Assembly: GCA_002751075.1 (NCBI GenBank)
Contig: NAOQ01000078.1
Location: 68,873-100,496 of the forward strand
Direction: 5' to 3'
Source: Ichthyophonus hoferi
Lineage: Eukaryota > Opisthokonta > Ichthyosporea > Ichthyophonida > Ichthyophonidae
DNA: 31,624 nt
Shown in pieces: positions 11,686-22,353 of this stretch. The notes beneath the pieces are model-generated. The model had not been told where the DNA came from. It ran no database searches and worked only from the letters and a program-made list of their open reading frames with translations. Within the stretch, counting starts at the first letter, position 1; each line of letters starts with the position of its first letter. Both the position numbers and the translations under genes were made by a program.

Positions 11686-13227
11686 ATTTACAATTTAAAT
11701 AACCATATAGCTAATGACGGACGATTCATCCTTCTCTCGTTCTATCGCTAAACTTATGTGCCCATTGCTACAAGCTTGTAATCGTAATAGATAACGATGA
11801 GGTAAACACCAATCGGAAAGATTACATTATGCCTATTCCTATTGGTGATTGTGTTACAAATCTAACATTGATCTCGTGAGTTAAAATAGTTCACTGGATT
11901 CTAATAAAAAGTTTGCAACACATTCAAGGTATTTTTTATCTTTTATCGCAGTATATTTTTTAGTTTCAGTAGGAAAATTTCCTTTATATTCTGTTTTTAT
12001 TAAATTTAATTCCTTAATTCCTTTGTATTGCCGGAACACTTTTCACAAGTCTTCTTTGCGTGGGCAGTATATCTTATCTATGTCTTGGTAAAACACTCGA
12101 TGTATTATCCGGGCTAAAGGCATATTGGTAACCACCACTAGAAAGTAGGACAGAGAACATAATACCCTGCGGTATAACCCGTACGATAAATGGTTTCGAA
12201 TATGCTCTCTATTATTAAAAGCCTCGCTACTCTAGACTTCTAATTGGATAGAATTGAATTTCACAGGTGTAATGAAGATCTACATTGTGATTAGTCTAAA
12301 TAAGGTAGAATATATATGCATGCCATCACTAGAAAATAAAAAATTAATATGTATGTGTGAAAATGCAAAACAGGTGTATAAGGAAAGTACAAACACGGTC
12401 GCATCAAATGCATCAATGCCAAATAAATATATAAAATAAACATCTTATATACCATTAGCTTGGTATTGTGCTTAAAGACTAAAGTAAAAAAGACTGGCAT
12501 GCACATTGTCAATGTTATGTTATAGTTCTTATTACATTCCTCTTTGATGGCAGCCAACAATTACAAGCAGATAGACAAAACAAAAACAAAATATGTTCAT
12601 CTAATATCATTGCAAAATTATTAGTGACAATCCTGACACAGAAATTATAATAATTATATGATAAGGCATACTGTATATAGGCTAATTAACAACTCAGTAA
12701 TAATTCATTATAACCTCAACTATTTTGCATCATGGTCTTTGTGTAGCTAGAAGCAATATATATGCTCTATATTTCACCCTCTTAAGCAACAGCCGCCTAT
12801 AACATTTTTAATATTATTTTTTTAATCTAAAAAGTAATTACTTTCAAACAAAAGGCATCTGGGTCTCTATATACCAAACCATATAAACCACCACAGGTTA
12901 TATCTATTTTATTTTTATTTGATATAATTCCCTTTTGCCGCCTTATAACCTACCTAGCATTAGATACATCATTCTTTATTGTATTCTGTTCTCTCAGAAT
13001 AGACCTATTTGTAAAAATGCATCAAAATAATCTACTATATAAAGTTCTCTGGTCTAAACCATGCTATATAAATATCTATTCTATAGTCAAATGGCTTTAT
13101 AACCGCCAAAAATAATAATACGTTTAGTTAACAAAACAAAACAATTACATACAGTTGTTAAAATTAACTGTTTATACGCACTAAAATAAGCTGCATTTCA
13201 GTGACTAAGAAGTGTATGATAATTGAA

Positions 13228-16200
13228 TCAATATCCGAAGTTGTTAGAATCGCTCCCGAAGTCACTGTCACCGGCTGGAAAAACATTGTTAGTATCACTA
13301 CTTAACACTGTAACAAAATCTGGTAATTAAAGCAAAAAATAAGGAAAAAGAATTGAACATCATTTTCTGGGGCAAAAAGAAAATTATTAAATAGAGATAT
13401 GAACAATTTAATTTCGATGTACATGATTAATATCCAAGCATCACCTGAAACATATTTATAACTAATACTTCAATAGTAAAGTAAAAACAAAAACAAAAAA
13501 GAACAAAACATGACTATATAGGTAAATATAATACTGTACTCAATACTTACCAAAGCCACGACGATAGCCATCAGCCTGACCTACGGCCCGACCTTGGGCA
13601 TATTTAAGAATAAGGGTTTGGAAAGCAGAATTCTCCTGGATAAAGACACTGGCCTCCTCTAGGGCAGCCTGAGATGCTTCTACACTGTTAAATTGAACAA
13701 AAGCAAAGCCACGGGGCATTCCTGTCTCATGGTCCATGGGTATACGTATGGAAACAGGGTTGTGTTTACCAAAGACATTAACTAGAGCCTCTCGGGGGGA
13801 ATCGTAGGGTATGCCTCGGACCATAATGGTAGGTGTAGGCTCAGCATTATTCATGTGTGTAACAGGTCTTTGAGTGGTCATTTTCACTCTAACGGACTGA
13901 CCATCTATTTGTTGTCCGTCCATTTGTTCTACAGCTCGTTTGGCAGAGGCAACATCGGTAAAATCAACAAAACCAAATCTGTGGGTGAGGAGAGAATAAT
14001 TTTCATTATGAAAGTGGATAGTAGGTGGTAAATGGTCAATAGGTCAATTCAGAAAGAATGATGAAAAGCTTATTGGATAATAATCATGTGCCCTCGTTGT
14101 TTAAACATGATAGGTAGAATTTAATCAACCTTTTTATATTTTTTTTCTTAAAACAAATAATTAATAATTAATAATTAATAGTTTCAATTAAATTAATTGA
14201 TTAAAGGTAAATTTAGGCTACATACCCACGACTACTTCCTGTCTCCCGATCCATCAATAAACGAGAGGTGACAATATTTCCAATGCTACGGAATGCTTCA
14301 TATAACCCACTGTTAGTGACAGATGGACTCAAATCACCAACAAATACAGTAGAACTATCTCCATTAAACCCTCTAGCATCACTTGTCCTTCCTGTGGTAA
14401 GTCTCACTGTAACTAGACGACCATCTATATCCTGTCCATTCATTTTCTCCACAGCCATTTGGGCGGTTTCGGAATTAACGAATCTGACAAAACCGAAGCT
14501 GTTTTGGAATAGGTAGGTTTTTAGTGTGAATGGTTAGGATTATGAGAGAATACCAGATAGAATAAAAAGAAAGAAGGGGCTGATGAGCTGGTAGGGTATA
14601 TATTCATAAAGAGCCTATAGGGTGACTATTATATGATATTACTGCAGGATTGGATGTTTTGTATAGTGCATTAATGTAAGAAAGAAAAAAATAAAAAGAA
14701 GCAAGTCAAATATATAATTTTGATAATACTTCGATCAATTAATAAAAGTTAAAAAAAAATGGTAACAAAGCAATGAAAAAGGAGAGGAGAAATTACATAC
14801 CCACGACTATTGCCTGTCTCACGGTTTATTAACACTTCTGATGTTACCACAGGGAGACCTAGTTGTTCAAAGGTAGTCTTGAGATTATCATGTCTAGTAT
14901 CCCAGCTAAGACCACCAATAAATACTGTACTAGGTGCAATACTACGTTGCTCAGGAGTTCTATCTATAGGAGGTGGGGCGGAGGCCTGTGATAATATAAT
15001 AGTAAATAAATATGAAAGGAAATTATGGGTACTGTACCCCGTACATGTATATATATATATATATACAAATGCATTTGTCACATACATGAATATTTTTTGA
15101 CAAGCACGGCTAAATACAGTTACTGTGTAAGTTGTCTAAAATTATTGTTAGTTGACGTCCAATCAATTATATATGGTTCCATAAAGGGCTGTTCTAATGA
15201 ATGTTTCTAGCCATGCGTTTTGCCTTCGTATCAAAACTGATTACTAATTGTTAAAAAATGATTTTAAAATTAAAAGTACTACCTCTAATAAACTGTAACA
15301 ATTAAGTTTAAATATATCCTTTTTGTATACATTGTGAAATCACAATACACCAAAATCTTCAAAATGGTGTTAAGATAGTATAGAATTGCCTGGATCAACT
15401 ATCTAATATATTTGAATATATATAAGAACATATTAAAATATATATATGCTTGACTTAAGAAATCAACACAAACTTCAAAAGAAGTAGGTTCGGGAGATTG
15501 GAATTCAGGCGTGGTAAGGGGCTTTTCAACTTCAGGCACGGACCCTGTATGGTATGTCAGGAACTGTGTTATAAATATAATTTGCTTGTAGAATGGTAGA
15601 ATAAAGACGTGCTATATATTTGCATTCAAAATATTTCTACAATCTAAATCATCCATTTAGGTATTGATGTAAACTATGAGAAAAAAATTTCATGGGGGGA
15701 AATAAGAAAAGATTATCAATAAAATAAAGTACATTAGATTGTAATACCTCATTACGCCATGAATGAAATATTGAAATAGGATAAAACATGAAAAACAATT
15801 ATGGCAACCATAAACAACATGCTCTCTTACCCTCTACTGCCTCGCCTGTGGGTGTAGTTGTAGTGGTGGAACAAAACTTGCGCACATATGGAGTCAAGGA
15901 AGAAAGCATGCCGCGTTGTACCTAATTTATATTTTAAGTTTATGTTAATGGCAAATGAAAAACGACGGAAACGAAAATCATGCATATAAATTTATTTAAG
16001 TCCACAGGTCCTTGCTCACAAAAACAGATGTTCAATCACATACCGGTATAGTAACGCCTCTAGTCTGCACTCCATTGAATGTTTTGAATGCTGAAATACC
16101 AACTTGTGTCAATATTCTTTTGTGCAGTGATGAAATAGGGAGACAACAAAAAAACGTTTGGAAGATGAAGATGCATACCGTCAAGATGCTCATTGAACAT

Positions 16201-16430
16201 GACACAAAAAATAATATAAATACAGAGCTGTATTATAGAGGGTGGAAGAAATCAGAAAAGGCCAAAATACATAAAAGTGAAAAAAAACCTATGAAGCAGA
16301 AACAACACAACAGAGTATGTGTTAAGTGTACCACTATCTCCAATATAAAAGACCAAAGCTAACGGAAAATGAATATTTAATACAACTTACCAAACGCGGC
16401 AGCAGACCGCTTGACCAGAGAAAACGACAT
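13228..16430 (-). CDS. Three-RRM RNA-binding protein with probable mitochondrial presequence (8 exons)
   Basis: Minus-strand exons 16430-16391, 16090-16044, 15921-15831, 15544-15474, 14985-14801, 14498-14226, 13978-13551 and 13274-13228 join in one frame to 393 residues. The N-terminus (MSFSLVKRSAAAF, later LTPYVRKFCSTTTTT) is rich in Arg, Lys, Ser and Ala with no early acidic residues, as in mitochondrial targeting peptides; cleavage near RKFCS (about 48) is plausible. RRM1 is about 103-180 (TVFIGGL; RGFGFVRF), RRM2 about 195-272 (TVFVGDL; RGFGFVDF) and RRM3 about 286-366 (TIMVRGI; RGFAFVQF). The tail is glycine-, serine- and aspartate-rich, ending NNFGY. It probably binds RNA in mitochondria, by analogy with organellar RRM proteins; a nucleolar nucleolin-like role is the alternative. 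The donor of exon 4 (GTTTGT) is weak but phase fits. Introns cut the glycine before FGFV in phase 2 in both RRM1 and RRM2. Confidence 0.85.
15047..15065. repeat. (TA)n microsatellite in intron 4 of the three-RRM gene
   Basis: TA run of about 18 bases close to the acceptor of exon 5. Confidence 0.85.
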
Positions 16431-18056
16431 GTTAAATAATTATAAAAAATATATGTTTCTTGTCTCTTCTAGATTTTTTCGAAGGTAAACCTAAAATAAA
16501 CTAAAAGTCAAGTTGTGACAGTACCACCGACGACTAGGTATATAGATACAAAACATTTGCAATTGCCAATCTAGATGAGTTATATGGCTAGTGCAGCAAT
16601 ATTGGTGCGAAAACATACATTGCTAAATTGTGCTATCGTTATCGATAAGCCGTTATTAACGTACATTAATCTAAGATCGATCAGGTTAATCGCAGTGAGG
16701 GCTATTTAATCTTCATTTATTAAAAACAGACAAGATCGGGATAAAAATGGTGTTTAATCACTTTTAATGTGTAATTAATTTCCTGCTCCCTATTTAATAG
16801 AATGTGTAAAATTGGTTTATTTACTTAAAAATGCTAAATGTATAATCAGTTTAATCGTAATAAACTACCAGATCTAAGTATTGTATATGACCTCACATGT
16901 TTAATTTTTCTGCCAAACGTCTAGCCCTATTAAAACGACTTGAATTTACCAGGATATAATTTGATATGTATTATCCTATCAAACAAGGCTTTGTTCATAA
17001 TGGCTCAAGTGAGAGCCGACGCCTTGCTTATATTGTTTACTTATTTATACCTCTAAAGCAATTTCATTGGGCCTGAGTGTTATTTCGTATAGTTATATGC
17101 GCAAGACTACCCTCAGGATCGTTAACTAATTGTAAAACAGTAGGCTACCTACAACCAGAATAAAAAATGTCCATTGTGATTCTAGGCATATAAGTCGGGC
17201 TTGACATTCCTCATTAATTTAATACCAGTCTTTGATGATCTGTCACCAATGACAATACAATGAATATCTCCCAACTCTTTACGATAACATTGGAGGTTTA
17301 AAGGCAATTGGAAACATAAAATGTATGCCGAATTGTAGTCTGAAATTTAGTTAATCCAGCAAGCTATTGGAGTATGAAAATATCCAATCCTAAAACAGTC
17401 ATTTTTGTCAAAGATGGCTTCATATAGAACATAAATCAAAATAGTTATAGTAATGAGTAAGTAATAAATGCAAAGCTTTTAATTACTTTATATTTATTTT
17501 TGGCCTAACTTGTATATATATATTTTACAGTCAACAGATAAAAAATTCTTTTATATATATATATTTTTTGCGTATCTTAACTAACTGTTTTAAGTACTTT
17601 GATCGAAGGGTCTTGCATTTTGTGTGACCAAATATTTTGACTATTAATTTTATTAGTCAAATAACAAATTATTATAAATACTTTTAGTACATTGTCAAAA
17701 GGAATTTACCGTATAATTTGAAAATAGGGATATACAGCACATATTATTAAGAATGAGTTTCAGGCTTCCCATCACCTGTCAAATAATCTACGTTGATTGG
17801 CTCAATATAGCCTACCAACATCCATCATGGTTATAGTTAATAGTTCTTACACTTATCATCTTGAGATTGGATTTCTAATTAGAGGCATTTTTCCGATTAT
17901 GTCCGTGTTTCAAAATGTACTACTAAGTTTTGACGCGATTAATAATCTCATGTTTAGCATCCAGTCTATATTTTCAAATGCACTACTAGTTTCTCACCTG
18001 TATTGCAGGTAGCTAAAATCATGAGGTAGGAGTGACATGTATATTGGGATAGGGGG

Positions 18057-18092
18057 GGAGGTGGTAGTATCCACAGCATCCGCCCCACCTCC
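18057..18092. repeat. GC-rich inverted repeat in AT-rich DNA
   Basis: GGAGGTGG (18057-18064) pairs with CCACCTCC (18085-18092) around a 20-base loop, inside a locally G-rich then C-rich patch (seven Gs from 18052). It contrasts sharply with the surrounding AT-rich sequence. Confidence 0.6.
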
Positions 18093-18746
18093 GCCTCCAA
18101 TTTAGTGCATTGTTTTTAAATACTACTGTGCCGGCCCAAAACCATTGATTAAATTAAATAAAATAAATTGTAAGAAGTACAAGATTTAGCAGTTACTACT
18201 AATCTTGCCTTATGCCCTGTTATGGTATTTTGTGTTAGTATCACCTAATTGCTGAACTCTGGGATTATATTTTCTGCCACACTTTTAGCACTGGCCCATC
18301 AAATTGATGTAAATAGGAAATTATTTGAACAACCATCTACGGGCATATTGAAATCTTATTTTGACAAATGCATGTAGATACCATAGTTATATGGTAGCTT
18401 GACTACTTCTTAGATATCGTCATTTCCTTGTTCTAAGTCATTGACGGATTTTTCTTTGAATATTTGTTGCATATATGCCATCTGCAGTGGCACATAACCT
18501 TATAAATGATTTATGATTGATAATTGTAACATTGTTGGGATCAATATAATCTACCTAACCACTTTGGATGATTGAGATCTATTCCATTTCTGTTAACCAA
18601 AATGATTTCCATACTAGTAAACAATTAAAATACATATATATATATATAATCAAATGAACGCGCTATAAAACTATTTTGTAGAGGTAGTGCAGTTTTTGTA
18701 ATAATTGTGGACTGTACCATTATTAAAAGGCCCGATTAATGTTGTC

Positions 18747-18762
18747 CTGCATCTAGATGCAG
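18747..18762. repeat. Perfect 16-bp palindrome
   Basis: CTGCATCTAGATGCAG has no spacer. It could be a protein-binding dyad or chance. Confidence 0.7.
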
Positions 18763-19492
18763 AATATAGTCAAATTTGTTCGTAGTATATTTGGTTTCTC
18801 GCTTGGAAGCTTCAGCGTGTTGAGAGGAGAAATCAAAACCATTTCAATATAATTTAAAGAAATATTTTTCTAGTACATGGTAGTGGTGAGATGACTTTCC
18901 TTAATATCAAATATAATAATTTATACGTGTTTTGGTTGCAATCTTCTTCACGTCTCAGTGTGGAGCCAAAATTAGTTGACTATTGATGAAATAAAAATTA
19001 TTATCACATTACTTCAAACTCAACTCAAATGCTATGATTAATTTTACAAAAAAAACACTGACAAGCACTCATCTAACAGCAGAAACAAAGCAAGTAAAAT
19101 ATACAAGAATGTACACCCTCATATTTATTATGGCATTCTGGATACGAATGTTTACAATAATAACCTGGTTAGTCACACTTAGAACTGTATTTTATTATTG
19201 ACAAGGCAGATCTGTGTTTAAAAAAAAAGTTACTAAATATTCAAATTGCACGCCCAGATAAATTGTATTGTACTAGAGATCGAACACTATTCAGCAAAGA
19301 AAAATAAGTTTGAGCAACTTTATCACTATTTGGGTAGCTGGAGCAAGAAAATTAAAAATAATATAATAGCAAGAATAACAAGAATGTAATAATGTTAATA
19401 ACAGAAACCAAGACTGTTTCAACAAAAAAAGTCATATCAACACTGGACACTACTTCGCTTATAATAATAAGAGGGCTGCTCTTTTCCTGTAG

Positions 19493-19739
19493 AAATGGTT
19501 AGGTCATCCTTTTTCTTGTACAACATGCGTCGAAACGGAAAACCAACGCTATATGGGTCTTTATTCTCCACTGAGTAGGTTCAATAACTTATGTTAATGT
19601 ACGCTTACTTGGCCTCTTCCCGAATCATTGATCTTCTTTATTATCAAAAAGTAACAAACAGAATGACTCAAACAATAATTTCTTGTTTCCTGCAGCTCTC
19701 ATCAATAAGCCAATCAATATGAATAAGTGCATTTATTAG
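19493..19739 (+). CDS. Possible last two exons of a plus-strand gene
   Basis: Exon 19493-19574 follows a strong acceptor (CTGCTCTTTTCCTGTAG), is open for 27 codons (KWLGHPFSCTTCVETENQRY then MGLYSPL) and ends at GTAGGT in phase 1. Exon 19696-19739 follows another strong acceptor (TTTCTTGTTTCCTGCAG), continues in the matching phase for 14 residues and stops; an AATAAA follows at 19781. No upstream exon was found, so the gene is partial and unrecognised. The antisense strand across 19458-19577 is also open and protein-like (VENKDPYSVGFPFRRMLYKK), with weaker splice signals, so strand assignment is not secure. Confidence 0.35.
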
Positions 19740-19780
19740 AGATATTGTTTATAAGAAATCTTTTTCTATTGAGGACGATA

Positions 19781-19786
19781 AATAAA
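19781..19786 (+). terminator. AATAAA polyadenylation signal
   Basis: Lies 42 bases after the stop of the candidate plus-strand gene and supports that reading. Confidence 0.35.
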
Positions 19787-19902
19787 GATCTTTTTGTAAG
19801 ACCTTCATCGTCATCTTCTGTAAACGATTTGAACTAGGGTAGCTTAAATAAACAATTCTCGAGCTCTCAATAGAGTATCATAGTCTTTTGACTTTTCCCC
19901 GA

Positions 19903-19993
19903 CCGATTGGCAGAGATGCTGCGTCCAGATTGGTTGACGCGAAGTTGTAATTGAAAAACGCGTGACTTGGTGTAGAGTTCCTAGCATATATAG
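19903..19993. promoter_or_regulatory. Promoter-like cluster: two CCAAT boxes and a TATA word
   Basis: ATTGG occurs at 19906 and 19929 in a locally GC-richer patch with several CG dinucleotides, followed by CATATATAG at 19985. As a plus-strand promoter this would start a transcript near 20020 into the tandem repeat and its 99-residue ORF. Read leftward, the CCAAT boxes would lie between TATA and gene, so a rightward role fits better. Confidence 0.35.
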
Positions 19994-20087
19994 TGAAAAT
20001 TTGAAATTCTGATATGAGATCCGGGATGGCTCAATGAGACTCAGATAACTGAGCCGGAAAAATAGTGCAATCTATTTGTGGTAAACA

Positions 20088-20385
20088 GTAATCCAAGATT
20101 CTATAAAAATAGAACTAGCCAATGGTAGAGATATCGCAACTATCTATTAAGCCCTTTCAGATCATACGTCTTGTGGCCCATATAACACATTGCTTAGGCG
20201 TCCTGCCTAAGACAAGTCCTACTGCCTTGGTTAGTAATAAAAATATCTTACCATATCTGTACTCTTTGTATACAAAGGGACATGTTAAAACACTTCCTAA
20301 TTCGGTATTCCCTCTCCCTTTAAGCGAATATAGGTTACAGGAAAGCTCGTGTCTCTACTTATTATTCCCGAAATACGCTAAAACA
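20088..20385 (+). repeat. Diverged tandem repeat, copy 1
   Basis: Aligns along its length to 20504-20795 at roughly 65-70%. Shared landmarks in order: RCAATCCAAG, CAATGGYAGARAT, AAGCCMTTTCAGATMAT, CCTGCSTAAGACAAG, TAATAAAAA, GGTATTCCCTCTCC and GAATATAGGTYACAG. Copy 1 also holds a hairpin CTTAGGC/GCCTAAG that copy 2 has lost. Confidence 0.75.
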
Positions 20386-20421
20386 AAAATATTTAATAAA
20401 TTTAGGCATTTTCATATATAG
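20122..20421 (+). CDS. 99-codon ORF in tandem repeat copy 1, doubtful
   Basis: An ATG-initiated frame of 99 residues (MVEISQLSIKPFQIIRLVAH to FNKFRHFHI) runs downstream of the promoter-like cluster at 19.9 kb. Composition is plausible for a small basic protein, with no signal peptide or known motif. The repeat copy at 20504 does not keep the frame, which argues for chance or for decay of the second copy. It may also be antisense to a 3' region of the neighbouring minus-strand gene. I do not recognise it. Confidence 0.2.
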   Translation: MVEISQLSIKPFQIIRLVAHITHCLGVLPKTSPTALVSNKNILPYLYSLYTKGHVKTLPNSVFPLPLSEYRLQESSCLYLLFPKYAKTKIFNKFRHFHI

Positions 20422-20503
20422 CTGCAAGCAGTTAATATCATTAGCACTTACCATTGCGTGTTTAGTCTGGTAAATAGTTAACTCAATTTACCGGTATTAA
20501 ATG

Positions 20504-20795
20504 GCAATCCAAGTTGATCGTTCAAATTTAAACCTGGCAATGGCAGAAATCCCGCAAATATAATAAGCCATTTCAGATAATGTTTTGCATTTCAGATAAC
20601 TCATTACTTGAAGATCCTGCGTAAGACAAGCCGTGCCCACTTGTTTAATAATAAAAACATGTTTTAGTATATATATACTTCGTGTATGTAAAGCCATACG
20701 TGAAAAAGCCCTTTAATTTGGTATTCCCTCTCCTCTTAAAAGAATATAGGTCACAGAGACACTTCTGCCTTTATTTATTATTCCCAACAACATAT
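20504..20795 (+). repeat. Diverged tandem repeat, copy 2
   Basis: Partner of 20088-20385. It carries an internal doubling of CATTTCAGATAA. Its right end overlaps the 3' region of the minus-strand gene that stops at 20894, including minus-strand AATAAA words near 20771 that could be that gene's polyadenylation signal. Confidence 0.75.
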
Positions 20796-20893
20796 TTATT
20801 TACCTATAATGACACATCCAAATTATTGTTATTTTAGTAATCTATGGTAGTCCTACTGACCTGACCACAGACTTCAGGGACTCTAATTAGTTG

Positions 20894-21996
20894 TTATTTA
20901 GAAGTACCTCTGGCTGGGCTAGCAATAGCGGCTGCACTTTGCTGTGATCCAATTTTAATAGAAAGTTGATACTGGTTTGTTGTAAGGGAAGAGGTGTATG
21001 AAGGTTCTATCCTTAGCTGTTTATAGTAGTCATATATTAACTGGGGAGTGATTTCTACCTTAATACGCTTAGATGTGATTGTGGTAATAATAGCACAGTG
21101 TGAATGATCAGTAAAAGGTACTAAGGCTGAGTGTATGTAATAGCTGTTATTACCATTCAAAGTAACTAAGCAGTTCTCTGTATTTTCGATATGAGAAAGA
21201 TCTGAACACTGACGATTATATTTACGTTCCAGTAAGAACTAGACATTACAATAAAATGTTGAATCTAAAATACAAGTATCTTCTAACCATCAAGAGAATG
21301 TGTATATATATATATATATATGTAATATTGTTAACAAACAATAGGAAATGAAAATATTTGTTTTTAATGGTTTATATGTCATGCCCGAAATATCCGCAAT
21401 TTTATTAGTTGTTTTTGTTCCTTTTATTCTTTTCGCAACTCATGGTGATTGCGAATGTCAATGTAACTATGTCCCGTATTTCGGTCCAAATGGAAATGGT
21501 CATATAGATTCCTATTGGTTAATATAATTCACCGAAGACCAGTGAGGCTCACTGGAATTGCTTGTTCAGAACTTGATCTTTGCTTTCCAATTGATCTAAC
21601 GTGTTGTGTCTTTATAGTGGATAGATCAGTCATCCGTACATCTACGTTCCTATATATAGAAAGAAGGAACTCTTGCCAACTTTTGGCCAATGGTATTCGA
21701 GTATGTGCAAAACAGTTTATCTCATGGAATAAGTCATCTATAGTTTTATTCCACCAATGAATTATCAGTGGTATGCAGCATCAAGTTAGACCAATAAAAG
21801 TTTGGTATTGGCGATTCACACCATACCAGTATTACATTTATCTTATTATAAAAGCGTAGTTGTCATCACAAAGTTGTTGTGAGGCTGGTAACTCTAACCG
21901 TACTTTGTTGGGTTTGAGAGGAAAACTTTTTCTTCCAACATTAAACTGCCAGTGCGACACCTTAGGATGCATATATTCCCTACAGGGAATTTCCAT
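20894..21996 (-). CDS. Unrecognised 218-residue protein (3 exons)
   Basis: Minus-strand exons 21996-21870, 21737-21553 and 21238-20894 join in phase (1, then 0) to 218 residues from MEIPCREYMHPK to ARGTSK. The middle exon contains CFAHTRIPLAKSWQEFLLSI and ends at a good GTGAGC donor; the last exon includes KRIKVEITPQLIYDYYKQLR. There is no signal peptide, transmembrane segment or motif I can name, so it looks like a soluble intracellular protein with mixed alpha/beta character. A further 5' exon cannot be excluded because an acceptor-like CAAG lies just before the chosen ATG. It sits about 360 bases beyond the 3' end of the first esterase gene, same strand. Parts of it recur as broken copies at 26.1-26.5 kb. 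A short secreted-peptide ORF runs antisense in its second intron. Confidence 0.6.
21302..21321. repeat. (TA)n microsatellite in intron 2 of the unrecognised gene
   Basis: TA run of about 20 bases. Confidence 0.85.
21381..21527 (+). CDS. Putative small secreted cysteine-containing peptide, nested antisense
   Basis: A plus-strand ATG frame of 48 residues. Residues 1-22 (MPEISAILLVVFVPFILFAT then HG) are a near-textbook signal peptide; the mature part begins DCECQCNYVPYFGPNGNGHI and ends with eight more residues, including a Trp. The C-x-C-x-C cluster is notable. The frame lies almost entirely within intron 2 (21239-21552) of the minus-strand gene. A diverged copy at 26627-26713 keeps the ATG and hydrophobic stretch but ends after 28 residues without the cysteines. 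It could be a real peptide gene, the first exon of a longer plus-strand gene, or chance. Confidence 0.35.
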   Translation: MPEISAILLVVFVPFILFATHGDCECQCNYVPYFGPNGNGHIDSYWLI

Positions 21997-22195
21997 CAAT
22001 AAAAACTTGCAAAGTGATTTTATATTTTTAAAATAATTGCAATTTTTTATTATTACTTGCACTAATTAGGCGCTCTACAAATTAACAATTGCTATTATTT
22101 AACTTCAAACAATTACTAAAGTCTCGGAATTTTTATCTGCTACCCTAAGGATTTAAACCTGCAACGCACGATAGCTCCATTACAGCTTCAACATC

Positions 22196-22201
22196 TTTAT
22201 T
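22196..22201 (-). terminator. Polyadenylation signal of esterase gene 1
   Basis: AATAAA on the minus strand about 155 bases after the stop at 22354. The same signal at nearly the same distance follows the paralogous gene (27584-27589), so it is conserved between copies. Confidence 0.6.
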
Positions 22202-22353
22202 ATTTCTATAGAAAAAAGATTCTATTACCAACAGACAAGCAGAGCTTTCAATTAGTACATGTATTCAAAATTTCAAACGCATGATATTTACAAATAGTGA
22301 AAAGAAACACGAATTGGTTATTTACTAGGTAATATTGGTTATAGGTACACGAT

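Larger units (their letters stand above)
9637..13227. other. AT-rich intergenic stretch with repeats, no supported gene
   Basis: About 3.6 kb without exons I can defend. It contains dispersed repeat copies (10002-10140 and 11649-11685) and a perfect hairpin at 11520-11539. The segment 9600-9850 read on the minus strand has short protein-like runs in shifting frames, so it may be a relic of coding DNA, but I cannot identify it. The region 12020-12200 on the minus strand has a weak reverse-transcriptase-like look that I did not accept. Confidence 0.45.
16431..19492. other. AT-rich intergenic stretch, no convincing gene
   Basis: Begins with the 5' flank of the three-RRM gene, which has CCAAT words near 16565 and 16601. 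An open frame at 17797-18012 starts without ATG and has no protein-like composition. Short acceptor-like sites at 17530, 18010, 18801 and 18956 lead into frames that close quickly. Two structural features are listed separately. Confidence 0.45.

Noticed and set aside
12020-12200. Weak reverse-transcriptase-like fragment on the minus strand (a PQG-type motif with hydrophobic context)
   Set aside because: Too short and without other domain landmarks; at most an old fossil of a retroelement and not callable from sequence alone.
16012-16362. 116-codon plus-strand lysine-rich frame
   Set aside because: It lies antisense to intron 1 and exon 2 of the three-RRM gene, starts without ATG and has no splice support; one such frame is expected by chance in 31 kb of AT-rich DNA.
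17797-18012. 71-codon plus-strand frame in the intergenic stretch
   Set aside because: Non-ATG start, no splice sites of matching phase, no recognisable features.
20030-20066. tRNA-like or stem-loop word around GGCTCA...TGAGCC
   Set aside because: Only a 6-bp stem; no complete cloverleaf or A/B boxes.
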